Origin: Peronospora farinosa
Lineage: Eukaryota; Oomycota; Peronosporomycetes; Peronosporales; Peronosporaceae
DNA length: 64,000 nt
Assembly: GCA_947646735.1 (NCBI GenBank)
Contig: CANTFK010000072.1
Location: 372,001-436,000, forward strand
Direction: 5' to 3'
A program made the translations under genes and the position numbers. Positions 7,837-17,999 of the stretch are shown here, piece by piece. Each line of letters begins with the position of its first letter. Position 1 is the first letter of the stretch. The notes below the pieces were generated by a model that worked only from the letters and a program-made list of their open reading frames with translations, was not told where the DNA came from and did no database searches.

Positions 7837-10800
7837 CTAGTTTTCATGGCTTTGCATTACTTCGAAGCGGTTATGGCTTGTGTTCTTGCGCTCGAAGTCC
7901 CGGAGTAAGGCTCCGCAATTCAGATCCACTTCGTCCACCCACGAGGGGTCAGGGTGTCCCTTCCATTGCACGAGGAATTCTCGTTGTTGCCTCCCATACC
8001 GAGTCTTCTTGCCTGTACGACTCTCTAAAATTTCTTCGACTTCATACTCGCCCTCTTCCAATTCCCGCACCCAGCTGTCTTCTGGTAGCAGACATTCATC
8101 GAAGTCGACTCGATCTGTTCCATCCACTTTCAGCTCGCTGTTCGGTCGATCGGGGAACTCTCTGACGGGCTTGAGCTTGGAGATGTGCACGATTGGGAAT
8201 AGTCTGTATTCTGTACCTCGTAACTCCAGACGTACCGCATGATCTCCAACTAACTCCTGAACTCGGAACGGTCCGTGCCATAGGTGGGCCAATTTTTTGG
8301 CATACCCCTCCTTCACTCGGTCCAAGTATAGCCATACCCGGGTCCCTGGCTGAATTTCGTGGCCGACTACCCCTTCATTTTGTGCTTGCACCCGAGCCTG
8401 ACTAGCCGCCCGTAAATTCTCGTTGACTTGGTCTCTTGCTCGCTGATAGTGACTCTGAATCCGATATCTCCATCTCCGAGGTCCTGAGTCTCGACGTCGA
8501 GTGTTCACCACCGGTAACATAGTCTCAAGAGTGGTCCTAGCATCCCATCCATGTACCAGATAGAACGGTGTTTCCTCACGTACTCTGTCTTGAGCCGTAT
8601 TTAACGCGAACGTTAATCGTTCCGCGTATTCATCCCAGTCTCGCTGTCCCACGTCGGCTACGTACATCTTGAGCGATCTTGTTAGAGTCTGGACCATTCT
8701 CTCCGCAGTGCCGTTCGCTTGAGGTCGGTAGGCCATGGTCGCTCTCTGACGTTGACCTACCATACGACTGAACGCTCGGAAGAAGTCCGACATAAACCCC
8801 GGTTCCCGATCGTGACGGATCGTCTCACTGGCACCAAAACGGCGGAAAACGCATTCCTCATATCCCTCAGCCACTGTCTGGGCTGTCCGTGACGCACTTG
8901 CTTTAGCCATCACATAACCTGTGAACAGGTCGACCCAGATCAGTAGTTCCGTATTTCCTTTATGTGACTTGGGGAGAGATGGTATGTGGTCCATCGCGAT
9001 AATTTGGAAGGGGTACGTCGCTTCAACATTCCCCGGAGACCTCCCTTGTAAAGTGGGTCTCCCTTTACCAGTCTCACAATCTATGCACTGACCCACATAT
9101 TTCTGAACACTCCGGAACAGACCCCTCCAATGGCAATATCGTCGGATCCGATGATAAGTACGTCCGATCCCCTGATGGCCGCCTTCCAAACTCGTATGAT
9201 AATGATGGAGGACGTCGGCTTGGAGACTCTCAGGTATCACCAATCTGGCAGTTATGTCTCGGTCGTCTCCCTTGATTCTCTGGCCGGGGCAGTACACCAG
9301 CAGTCCCTCTTCACTTATCTCGTAATCCTCCGACATTTTGCTGCAGTTTCTGGCCGCTTCCACCGACAAGTCTTTCCAGTCTCCTTGCAAATATGCCTTC
9401 AACTCGCGTACCCAGCTCTCCTCTTCTTGCGCATCTCGGATCCTATCCATCCGGAGTTGTTGTACCACATCTTCTTGCATAACCTCTCCCGATATTTTGA
9501 CGGGGAGCCGTGATCTCGTCACCGCAGATACCTTGACCGACTGACCTCGGTCTCTAGGGACCAGCACCTCTGGCAGCCGATTGATTGTTTCTAGACCTGA
9601 CCACTCTCCTCTTGGTATCGACTCGACCCCTTGCTGCTGATGTAAAGCTGTACTGGCCAACTGGTCTGCGCTCTGATTCCAGTCTCGTTTCACATGTAGG
9701 ACTGCCTGGTTGGGCCACGACTGGAGTTTACTCAGCGCCTTGGCCCGCAACGGGGATAAACCTGACGCTTTGCATTCAATCTCTCCACGCATCTGTCTTA
9801 TAACCAGATTGGAGTCTCCACAAATAATCAAACGCCGTCGCTCCATTGGCTCCAACAGGTCAAAACCCAGTAACATGCCCTCATATTCAGCTTCATTCAC
9901 CGTAGACTTGTCGAGATATTTCGATGCAGCTGCAACTATAGTCCACGCAGGGAGTCTCCACACAATAGCGCTGCAAGCACCTCCCCCTTGTTTCACCCGG
10001 GCCGACCCATCGAAACTCATCACATACAGTTCTTCATTTAGTTCCACTGTGGGCGTCGGTAGGTCGACCACTTGCCTGGATTGCTTCTTGGGAGCAATTG
10101 ACGACAGAATTGAGTCCACATTCTCTCGAGGCGTGATGCTGGCAGCTAACGCCCCCAGTACCTGGTCCTCGCCTTTCTTGCATTTCACAATCTCCAAAGT
10201 CCACTGTGACAACAGAGCGGCCCAGTTTCCTAAGCGACCTTGCAACCCCGAAGACTTTACTAGCCAGGCTAGTGTAGAATGCCTCGTCAGAACTTTGAGA
10301 GGTCGGGTGACCAACATCGTGAAGCAAGTTTCCAATATCCGTAGCAACGCCAGCACTTCCTTTTCCACTGTGCTATAGTTCATCTCGTTTGACTTGAGGG
10401 TTCGGCTCGTAAACATTACCGGCATATACAGGCCGTCGTAATTTTGCACCAACGACGCCGAAATAGCCCAATCACTTGCGTAGACAATGATGACCGCCTC
10501 TCTAGCCGGGTCGAAATGTCGTAGGATGGGCGCCGTAGCAATCTTGTTCTTGAGCATGGCAAACGCTACTTGTACCTTCGACCATTTTTCTTCGTCGTCT
10601 TCCTGGGCCGCCACTTCCTCGTTAGCCTTCAATTTGCACCTCCAAGCGTGAAAATCCACCTCTCTCAGTTCGTAAAGGATCGACGCGTATATGGCATAAT
10701 CTTCGATGTACCTGCTGTAGTAATTTAGGCTTCCTAGAAAGGACTGCATAGCCTTCAGTGTTGTCGGTAGAGGTAGGTCGACCAAAGACTGAAGATCTTT

Positions 10801-12027
10801 TGGGTGGGCCTCTAGTCCCCCTTTGGAAACTCGATGTCCAAGATACTCGACCTTCCGACATCCCCACGTACTCTTGACGGCACTGACCGACAAATTCCAA
10901 TAGTCACACACGTCTAGCAGCCGCTCCACTTTCTGGCATAATACGTCCCACGATTCGGCCGGCACAAGTATATCGTCAATGTATGATCGTCGACCCAATA
11001 CAGAGAGGCCCGATTTTGCATCGGGTTCCCCTGTTGCGAACAAATCCTCTGTTTCCTCTGTGGCCGCCCCTGGCGAAATCCGTAAGAATCCATATAACGC
11101 ATTATCCAACAACCTTTGATATATCTGAGGCGCATTCTTAAGCCCAAAAGGCATCCGAAGCCATTCAAATAATCCCAGTGGAGTAACGAAAGCTGAGATT
11201 AATCTCGCCCTTTCGGTCATACTGACGACCCAAAAACCACTCGCCATATCAAGAGAACAGTACCATAAAGCTCCATCCAAGTCTTCCAGTAATTCGTTAA
11301 TCAACGGCATCGGGTATACCATGAGCTGGGTAAGATCATTCACCAACCGATAGTCGATACACAATCGAATATCGACCCCATTCTTCTTCACGATAATTAC
11401 AATTGGGCTGGCCCATGGCGAGGTGGAAGGCTGAATGATCTTTGCTGATAACAATCCCTTGATCAGGTCGGCTAGCTTCTCTCTGAATTGAGGGGCCACC
11501 TTTCGTACGCGTTGCGCGATCGGTCTTGCGTTCCCTACATCGATATCGCATATCGCTCCTCGGGCGGCCGGGGGTAAGGCGTTACCTTTACCCATCAGCA
11601 GATGTCGTTTCTTCCATATTATTTGTCGCAACCGGTCCACCTCTTCGGGAGTGTTCCCATCTGGATCTGGAATCTGTATATCTTCTAACGCAATGCCTTC
11701 GGATGAGGGGTCCACTTCCGGTACGACCGCCCACCCTGGCCTTATGTCCTCGGCCCAAAGTTCTCCACTCTCGAAAGAACACACCTGGTCATCTGCCTGT
11801 AACAAGTCTACCGGTTTGACTTCCTTCTCATTGGTGGTGGTCACTGTATGTAGGTCTTCTTCAAATACACTCCGCTTTTGGGCGGTCCCCTCCTGCCAAT
11901 TCACCCTCTCTTCGCACAGTTGTTCTTCACTGTCGGGTACCGGTTGGTGTGTTATATTCATCATTGGGGTTGGGGCCTGCGGTCGCTGTAAGATGTGTGA
12001 CGGAGTCTTATACTCTGGTCTCTCCAC
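7837..12027 (-). CDS. Gypsy-1 Pol: RT, degenerate RNase H, second RNase H, integrase, chromodomain
   Basis: A 1396-codon frame. RT carries LDMASGFW and the catalytic YIDD (about residue 349), with an extra ~35-residue insert before YIDD. The RT-linked RNase H (about 505-620) has VYASDWA and LTRHSTL where Gypsy elements normally have D at the first and third catalytic positions, so it looks inactive. A second RNase H (about 665-795) keeps FDGSA, NEAEYEG, GDSN and SADQLAS, a complete D-E-D-D set. Integrase has an H-H-C-C zinc motif ending CIDC (~980) and a D-D-E triad in AMDH, RHDRE and TAERM. A chromodomain lies at ~1320-1385 (FLVQWKGHPDPSW). The frame opens with GTG and stays open upstream past 12100, overlapping the protease ORF, so translation probably enters by frameshifting. 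Confidence 0.93.
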   Translation of the reverse strand: MERPEYKTPSHILQRPQAPTPMMNITHQPVPDSEEQLCEERVNWQEGTAQKRSVFEEDLHTVTTTNEKEVKPVDLLQADDQVCSFESGELWAEDIRPGWAVVPEVDPSSEGIALEDIQIPDPDGNTPEEVDRLRQIIWKKRHLLMGKGNALPPAARGAICDIDVGNARPIAQRVRKVAPQFREKLADLIKGLLSAKIIQPSTSPWASPIVIIVKKNGVDIRLCIDYRLVNDLTQLMVYPMPLINELLEDLDGALWYCSLDMASGFWVVSMTERARLISAFVTPLGLFEWLRMPFGLKNAPQIYQRLLDNALYGFLRISPGAATEETEDLFATGEPDAKSGLSVLGRRSYIDDILVPAESWDVLCQKVERLLDVCDYWNLSVSAVKSTWGCRKVEYLGHRVSKGGLEAHPKDLQSLVDLPLPTTLKAMQSFLGSLNYYSRYIEDYAIYASILYELREVDFHAWRCKLKANEEVAAQEDDEEKWSKVQVAFAMLKNKIATAPILRHFDPAREAVIIVYASDWAISASLVQNYDGLYMPVMFTSRTLKSNEMNYSTVEKEVLALLRILETCFTMLVTRPLKVLTRHSTLAWLVKSSGLQGRLGNWAALLSQWTLEIVKCKKGEDQVLGALAASITPRENVDSILSSIAPKKQSRQVVDLPTPTVELNEELYVMSFDGSARVKQGGGACSAIVWRLPAWTIVAAASKYLDKSTVNEAEYEGMLLGFDLLEPMERRRLIICGDSNLVIRQMRGEIECKASGLSPLRAKALSKLQSWPNQAVLHVKRDWNQSADQLASTALHQQQGVESIPRGEWSGLETINRLPEVLVPRDRGQSVKVSAVTRSRLPVKISGEVMQEDVVQQLRMDRIRDAQEEESWVRELKAYLQGDWKDLSVEAARNCSKMSEDYEISEEGLLVYCPGQRIKGDDRDITARLVIPESLQADVLHHYHTSLEGGHQGIGRTYHRIRRYCHWRGLFRSVQKYVGQCIDCETGKGRPTLQGRSPGNVEATYPFQIIAMDHIPSLPKSHKGNTELLIWVDLFTGYVMAKASASRTAQTVAEGYEECVFRRFGASETIRHDREPGFMSDFFRAFSRMVGQRQRATMAYRPQANGTAERMVQTLTRSLKMYVADVGQRDWDEYAERLTFALNTAQDRVREETPFYLVHGWDARTTLETMLPVVNTRRRDSGPRRWRYRIQSHYQRARDQVNENLRAASQARVQAQNEGVVGHEIQPGTRVWLYLDRVKEGYAKKLAHLWHGPFRVQELVGDHAVRLELRGTEYRLFPIVHISKLKPVREFPDRPNSELKVDGTDRVDFDECLLPEDSWVRELEEGEYEVEEILESRTGKKTRYGRQQREFLVQWKGHPDPSWVDEVDLNCGALLRDFERKNTSHNRFEVMQSHEN

Positions 12028-12088
12028 TAGTGGCCCCTCTTCCTCTTCCGTTAGGTCGACCTGATGGTCGACCTGGTCGGTAGTAGAT

Positions 12089-13111
12089 TCATAAGCCAGA
12101 TTTAGCCATTCCGCATATCTTCGAGAGCCTACCGAGACAAACCCTGGCGTTCTCTGGAACTTGCTCCCTAGTCAACCACATACCTACCTTGGTATCTTCA
12201 TGCAATGTTAAGGGGCGAGGGCTGACATTGGTTATCTTCAAAATCGGTCGACGTCCTATCCCTTGTATCATGGTGGTCACCCATCGTTCGCCTCTCGTGA
12301 CCCACAATTTCCACTGTTCTGAGGTCGACCTTTTGAGAGGCACTTCCGTACATCCTCCAACGGATATCTGTACATACCGACCCAATTTCACATCCGATAC
12401 TCGCGTATTATACAGTGTCCTTCGCCCAGTCAACTGTACCCTGACCTCATCGGGGAGGCAAAGAGTTCCGTCGGCCAAGTCTAACCGGATACCGGCTGGG
12501 ACCATGAAGTCCATCCCCAAAATTGCATCTTGGCCTACCATAGGGCCTACCCACACCTTAAAGATGTACACCAAGTTCCCATTCAGAGTGACCTTGATGC
12601 GAGTGCGTCCCTCCGTGGTGTATACGGCTTCCCCAATACCAATACATTCTTGTCGTTCACTTTCATCAATTTGGCAGCCTACCTTACGAGCAAAGGCGAT
12701 ATCCAGAATGGATATCTCGGCACCAGTATCGAACAACAAATTTGCATGGTCGTTGTTGACCTTTCCAGAGGCTTTCGCTTGCCTGAACCATTTAGTAGGG
12801 GCGTGGTATTTCCAGTACCCCCTAGACTCGCCTGGCAATAAGTCCAACTCCATTACTGAACTTTCTCGAACAAAATTATTAGGTTCATTCAAAGAAGCAA
12901 CATGGACCACAGGGTAATTTCCAATCTTCGATATATTTCCAATCTTAACTGGAATACCCGTCCCCTCCTTGGGCTGTTTCTCCACATATGCAAAGATGCA
13001 ACAATTAGAACGCTCGGCTCGTACCAGATTCAAACCTGGCGAGCGTCCTAATTTGCCATCTTCTCGAGTTTCTCCGGGAACATCCCTGCGTGCTTGGCTG
13101 GGTTGTACCAT
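12089..13111 (-). CDS. Gypsy-1 retropepsin-like protease ORF
   Basis: This 340-codon frame contains LLFDTGAEISILD, the aspartic protease active site, and ILGMDFM near the C-terminal part of the fold. It overlaps the end of gag by 64 bp and the start of the open pol frame by a few codons. Relative to gag it is in the -1 frame, and pol returns to the gag frame, so the protease lies alone in its own frame. I saw no classical slippery heptamer in the gag overlap. Either programmed shifts or two compensating indels could explain this. Confidence 0.88.
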   Translation of the reverse strand: MVQPSQARRDVPGETREDGKLGRSPGLNLVRAERSNCCIFAYVEKQPKEGTGIPVKIGNISKIGNYPVVHVASLNEPNNFVRESSVMELDLLPGESRGYWKYHAPTKWFRQAKASGKVNNDHANLLFDTGAEISILDIAFARKVGCQIDESERQECIGIGEAVYTTEGRTRIKVTLNGNLVYIFKVWVGPMVGQDAILGMDFMVPAGIRLDLADGTLCLPDEVRVQLTGRRTLYNTRVSDVKLGRYVQISVGGCTEVPLKRSTSEQWKLWVTRGERWVTTMIQGIGRRPILKITNVSPRPLTLHEDTKVGMWLTREQVPENARVCLGRLSKICGMAKSGL

Positions 13112-15570
13112 TGACGGAACAAATTATAGAACTCCTCCATCTGGCACTTCCCAATCTCGTGAATCTCTCCACAACCCCGGCATACAAACAGGCAGCGGTC
13201 AGACGGGTGACCTTTCCTTCCACAGCGGTCGCAGGTCAATCTTTTCCAGCAATTCAGATCTCCATGTTTCTTGGACCCGCAATATGCACATCTCGTGTTT
13301 GGGGTCGCTGATGATGGGCCGGGTCGCTGGTCTACCGCCTGGCGATGTTGGTCGGCCTCCCTAGTCGGTAGATTCTTTGAGAACCTCACACTTGGATCCC
13401 TCCCCGCTTCCTTCTCCATAAGGTAGACTCGTCTAAGATCTCCCTCATTCTCCGAGGAGTCTGGACTGGAATCTTCAGAGCTCGAGTCTTCCAGGGGCGT
13501 CCGTACTGCATGTATGGAGCGGCGATTTAGATCTCTCGGCCTCTCGGGTAGTGCCGGTGCCTTCTGACGAAACTTGTTTGATCCAAACAGCATCTTGCCT
13601 CGTCTTGCCTTCGTCCGCTGACATGCTGTCAATACTTCCTCCAATTCTTCCACGTCCGCCAGACGCAGCATAGTCAACTTGTCTGCTAGCTCTGGGTCGT
13701 CCACCGTCAAAATGTAGTGATCGACGTGATCCTTCTGAATCTTGGGCGACCCATCCTTAATCTTCATCTTCGCCCTGAGTCCAAGCACATTCAGGCGGTA
13801 CAGATAATCCAGCGGGGTCTCTTCCGACCTTTTCTTCGCATGGTAGTACTGGCGGGCGACCGGTACCCCCGTACCACAGAACCGAATCATGAACTCTTGG
13901 ATTAAGTCCTTCCAGTTTCCTCGGACTGAGCGACCCAGTTGACGGTACCAATTCTGTGCCGGTCCAGTCAGCAATCCTCCAAAAACGAGACATCGTTCAT
14001 CATCTGGTGCTTGGTCTCTTATGAATGCTGTCTTGACCGTCGACACCCAGCTGCGCGCTCTGTCTTCGTCTTGGTCTCTTCCATGAAATTCTTTAAGGTC
14101 CGAGGTCGCCGATAGTTTGATGCGAGGGACCATATTTGGCATCTGTCCCAGCGCTGCGTTCGCCATCATCGACTGAGGTCCCCTCAAATCCATGTTGTCA
14201 GGGTCGAACTCACAGGAACCGACGGATTCCATATCGACGTCGGTCATCGTGTGGCCTCTTGGCATTTGTATGCCTGGATGCTGGTCATGGTGAGCGGTCG
14301 TCCTTTGCGCCTCTGGTCTTCCTCCTGCTACACTCCCGTTAGGGTGTGCCCGCGGTACTTGGCGTTCATTCAAAAATCTTGCCATCGCCGCGTCGAAGAG
14401 GGTCTGCAGATCGCCTACCGGGTAGGTAGGTCCTTCCCCCCCAGCATCTTCGTCACGGGGCAGAGCAAATTCCAACTTTTTCTCTTGCTGATTTCCCATT
14501 GGCTGAAAATCGGAATGATTTTCATTCTTGCCACGCGTCGCCGTTTCAAGACCACTTGGCTCCTGCTCCGCGCTGCGCGCTCGGGCCTGGAGCAGCGCCG
14601 CTCCAGTAGGGCCTAGGGGCATCCTAGTGACCGACCCAGTTGAGGACGATCCTGGGGACCACGGTGCTGCTTCCCTCTGGCCGCTTGGCATCCGGTGTTG
14701 AGATGGGTCTTGATTCGCCCCTGGGTGGCCGGCGGCTCCGTACATGTGGGGACCCACCGTGATGTCCTGAAGCGTCATCTGGCTGTCGTTGGACCGCATG
14801 TGTGTAGGTGTCACCAGAGGTGGGTGTTCCGTTGCTGGTGTGGTACCCACCAGGATCGACAGACGCTTGTGCATGTGCTCTAACGTTGTTGTGATTCTGT
14901 CGAACCCCAGGGATAGCAGGTCGTCCGGGTCGAACCGACCTGCGACCATGTTCGCTTCACGAAGCATGGTGACCAGCGCTGTGATCGCGTCCGTGACGGA
15001 GTGCAGCCGTGGCAGGGTCGACACCGGCCCAGTGAGTTGACCCAGCTGCCGGATCTCCAGGATCTTCGCGACGGGGTCGCTCTCCAGGAACGCGTTCAGC
15101 TTGCGCTGGTGGTAGGCCCTCGTGACATCAGCGTCTGTCCATGACGCCAGTCCTTCCTTCTCGGGGCCTATCGACTTGGTGTTTCCGGGTGCCTTCATCC
15201 GGAACTTCGTCGGCTTGGATTGCGCGATCTTGTTTTGTTGTTTTTTTGGGGACCTTAGCCTCTCGGTTTTCACCGTCGGCTGATGGTCCTCTGGATCATG
15301 ATAGGCGTCATGACCCAAGGTGTCCTCAACGAGGACATAGGGAGGGTATTTAGGTTTTTCTTCAATGAATTCAACCTCGACCATGTTGACCGGGCCCCTC
15401 CCAAGGCCCGGTCGGTCCTTCGATCCTTTGTTTGTTTCTTCTTGAGTCACTGGCGATCGGTCTTCCCGTGACTCTTCGGTCTTGTGCTCCTTCTTGACAT
15501 GAACATCTTTATCGTCTTGGGACTCGCGGTGAAATCCCGCGTCTTCCGAAGATCCGGGCACGCGCACCAT
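13048..15570 (-). CDS. Gypsy-1 Gag
   Basis: 840 aa from the ATG at 15570, which is the first base after the 5' LTR and overlaps the primer-binding site; upstream in-frame sequence lies in the LTR and lacks an ATG. The middle region (about 540-680) resembles a retrotransposon gag capsid-like domain (NWYRQLGRSVRGNWKDLIQE). The C-terminus has three zinc-knuckle-like motifs: CAYCGSKKHGDLNC, CDRCGRKGHPSDRC and CRGCGEIHEIGKC. Gag would form the virus-like particle and bind RNA. The first ~500 residues are low-complexity and polar. Confidence 0.88.
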   Translation of the reverse strand: MVRVPGSSEDAGFHRESQDDKDVHVKKEHKTEESREDRSPVTQEETNKGSKDRPGLGRGPVNMVEVEFIEEKPKYPPYVLVEDTLGHDAYHDPEDHQPTVKTERLRSPKKQQNKIAQSKPTKFRMKAPGNTKSIGPEKEGLASWTDADVTRAYHQRKLNAFLESDPVAKILEIRQLGQLTGPVSTLPRLHSVTDAITALVTMLREANMVAGRFDPDDLLSLGFDRITTTLEHMHKRLSILVGTTPATEHPPLVTPTHMRSNDSQMTLQDITVGPHMYGAAGHPGANQDPSQHRMPSGQREAAPWSPGSSSTGSVTRMPLGPTGAALLQARARSAEQEPSGLETATRGKNENHSDFQPMGNQQEKKLEFALPRDEDAGGEGPTYPVGDLQTLFDAAMARFLNERQVPRAHPNGSVAGGRPEAQRTTAHHDQHPGIQMPRGHTMTDVDMESVGSCEFDPDNMDLRGPQSMMANAALGQMPNMVPRIKLSATSDLKEFHGRDQDEDRARSWVSTVKTAFIRDQAPDDERCLVFGGLLTGPAQNWYRQLGRSVRGNWKDLIQEFMIRFCGTGVPVARQYYHAKKRSEETPLDYLYRLNVLGLRAKMKIKDGSPKIQKDHVDHYILTVDDPELADKLTMLRLADVEELEEVLTACQRTKARRGKMLFGSNKFRQKAPALPERPRDLNRRSIHAVRTPLEDSSSEDSSPDSSENEGDLRRVYLMEKEAGRDPSVRFSKNLPTREADQHRQAVDQRPGPSSATPNTRCAYCGSKKHGDLNCWKRLTCDRCGRKGHPSDRCLFVCRGCGEIHEIGKCQMEEFYNLFRQWYNPAKHAGMFPEKLEKMAN
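15552..15569 (-). other. Gypsy-1 primer-binding site
   Basis: One base inside the 5' LTR, the minus strand reads TGGTGCGCGTGCCCGGAT. Its complement has exactly the shape of a tRNA 3' end: CCA, a discriminator A, a 7-base acceptor strand CACGCGC, then CCGGG of a T stem. The tRNA identity cannot be told without the tRNA set of this genome. Confidence 0.75.
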
Positions 15571-16845
15571 TGTGGTGGAGTGGGTTCTCAAAATTGTATG
15601 ATGAGACCCCAAACCACTCACTGTGCCGGACTGCCGACTGTCGGAGGGGGTACCCCGATGCCGCGTATGAACCTTCTCTCACCTTGTGTACCCGTCGGCT
15701 GGCGGGTTGCACTCTTCGGAGGACTTGGTGACGATGTAGATGTCTGCCTTGAGGGAGGTAGACCTGGGGGGGCCTCGAGTGGATATGCTTCACTCGGTGG
15801 GCCGGTAGGTGGCCACTCGATCGACCTTGTCGAGAGTGGACTTAGAGCCAAATTCTTCAGGGGCGCTTGTCGTCCCTGGCCTTTTCCTTCTGTTTCAGGG
15901 GTATTAACCACCTGACCTTTACGTTGCTCCCGGACCTTGAGGTGAGGGAGACCGCTTCCGATAGCGGGTCTTGGGGGGGTGTTGCTACTCGAACGAGCTC
16001 ACAGGCCAAATATATCCTGGAGCTCTATTCGCACTTGAACTTCGCTACACAACTGTCTTCGACGGGGGGCCAAAATTTATCCCTTCCCGGAACAGTGAGT
16101 AGCTTAGAGCAAGTTCTTCTTGGGTGACGGAGTCGTGCCACGTGGGGTTCAGCTCGCACTTGTGTCGGACCACACGCCTGTCTTCAACGGGGGGGGGCCA
16201 AATATATCCCTTCCCCGGAACAGGCGTGTGGCCAGACTAGAGTTCCTTTACAGCGCGACGAAGACTTGCCAAGTAGATCGCAAATTGAGTAGTATTTAAT
16301 ATAGTCCTATCCTTTTAACTCCTTTACTCTATCCTTGCCTGAAGCTCTGATTCCTTGCGTCGACTGGTCTGATCCTTGTATTAACTGGTCCGGAGTCGCT
16401 GAACCCCGAGGGGCCGAGGTCGACCAATGAGGGACCCAGGTCGACCAATGAGGGACCCAGGTCAACCAACGAGGGACCCAGGTCGACCGATGAGGGACCG
16501 GGTCGACCAACGAGGGACCGGGTCGACCAATGAGGGACCCGGGTCGACCGATGAGGGACCCAGGTCTACCAATGAGGGACCCAGGTCTACCAATGAGGGA
16601 CCCGGGTCGACCAACGAGGGGCCAGGTCGATCAATGAGCGGCCATGATCAACTCCCTTTGGTACCGGTTAACCGGTACCCTGATACTGATTTTTCTTCGG
16701 CGAATCCTGCGGATTGTCCTCCACCAACGGTCGCTCCCCTTTGAGGCCCCTGTCTCTCTGGTCCCCTGTCCCTGACCCACGGCCTATACTCTGAATCCAA
16801 CTGGAGTCCGGGACCTCCATATCACAAAATTAGCACTTCACCACA
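15571..16845 (-). repeat. Gypsy-1 5' LTR
   Basis: Starts TGTGGT and ends ACCACA like 4355-5626, and differs by only a few substitutions and homopolymer lengths. It contains the same tandem array at 16418-16640 and the same TATA-like stretch near 16293-16302. It is followed by the right copy of the TGTC target duplication. Confidence 0.95.
16418..16640 (-). repeat. U3 tandem array of ~21-bp units in the 5' LTR
   Basis: Same repeat as 5201-5420. Most unit-level changes between the two LTRs fall in this array, with several cgacc/caacc and one-base G-run differences. Confidence 0.9.
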
Positions 16846-16849
16846 TGTC

Positions 16850-17999
16850 CGACTTTTCCACATCCATAACACGTGCGTGTATCAACGCGTAGCTTGCTTT
16901 CAGCAACGTGTGTTACGACGTCCTTTCCAAACGAGGCAGCATTTCGTGTGTCCAGCTCAACAGACTGCGCGAAGTGTGCAAGCTCTTCAGATTGAGCGAG
17001 GTAGTCGACCTGATTTCCGTCGTACCTGGACATTAGCACCGTGTGAAGCTCACTTGATGCGTAGTGGACGATGTTGTAAAGAACCTGCGCGTCAGCGCCG
17101 CCGCATGCATCACTCACAGCAACCAAGTAAAGGTATGCTCGGACCAGCTCTTCTTTAAGTCCTTTTTAGCTGTAAACAGCTCATCGACTGGGGCTCTGTA
17201 ACTGATGTCTTCAACGTCTGATGCAGCCGCTCCATGACGTGTGCAAGCGTCGGATTCTGGTGCTACCATGTCTCGACCTGCTTGTTGTAGTATCGCTCGT
17301 CTGTACCACTCAGGTAGTGATCAAGCAAGTCGGTCTTCACATCTTCGGAACATTCAAAACCACATGCCGCTTGAGCGTACTGGACCTGACGCATGAGGTT
17401 CTTCCCCATTCCAGGAAATCGGACCCTAAGCCACGATGATCGGAGTCATTAAACTTTCAAATTTTCAGCCGTCGTTGGCGCTTATCCGGAACTCGCATTG
17501 CTCGCTACGCGTCCGGCTCCATCCTTTTCACGTAATCTTGAGCCGCCGCGTATCCCAAGCTAGAATACGGTGCGCGTACTGGTGGTGCTGCTTGCGGTGC
17601 CCGCCACTCTTGCTGTGCCGCATGTTGACCTGCTCCATGATTTAGCATGCTCGCATGACCTTGTCCACTTCTTGGAAGCACCGGTGTATGTCCGAGTGCA
17701 TCGATATGCAACGAAGCACCGCCTCGACCGTTGGCAAGCGAAGAGCGGAACATTCCTGACTCAATCGTCCATCATCCGCTCTCTTTCGTCGAGCTTCTGC
17801 TGCAAGACCTCCATCTGCGCCATACGTGCTTATAGGTCGACGAGGGTCGCGAGTATCCGCACGTTGACGTCGTCGCCCCTTTCCTAGGCCGTCGGTGCGC
17901 CTTGAACCACCGCTGGAGACCCTGCGGACCTTATGTAACCGCCGTCGAAGCTGACTGGCGCTGGCGCGGTTGGCCCGCCGTCGGATCCAGTCGTTGGGC
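16850..17999 (-). pseudogene. Copia-1 gag, 5' portion
   Basis: Minus-strand frames match Copia-2 Gag with stops and shifts. The clearest piece, 16850-17126, contains DACGGADAQVLYNIVHYASS and ends in the half knuckle CYGCGKVGH exactly at the Gypsy-1 insertion. The start, MSPTTGSDGG, uses the ATG at 18004-18002 that lies inside the primer-binding site. Between them the frame is lost several times. Confidence 0.85.

Larger units (their letters stand above)
4355..16845 (-). mobile_element. Gypsy-1: full-length Ty3/Gypsy retrotransposon with chromodomain, dual RNase H and an antisense ORF
   Basis: The element is bounded by 1272- and 1275-bp LTRs that start TGTGGT and end ACCACA, with a 4-bp target duplication TGTC at 4351-4354 and 16846-16849. 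On the minus strand the order is 5' LTR (15571-16845), PBS, gag, protease, pol (RT, RNase H, second RNase H, integrase, chromodomain), then a large ORF on the opposite strand, a purine tract and the 3' LTR (4355-5626). The LTRs differ only by a few substitutions, homopolymer-length changes and array variation, so insertion is recent. The long coding frames are open. It is nested in Copia-1. Confidence 0.95.
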
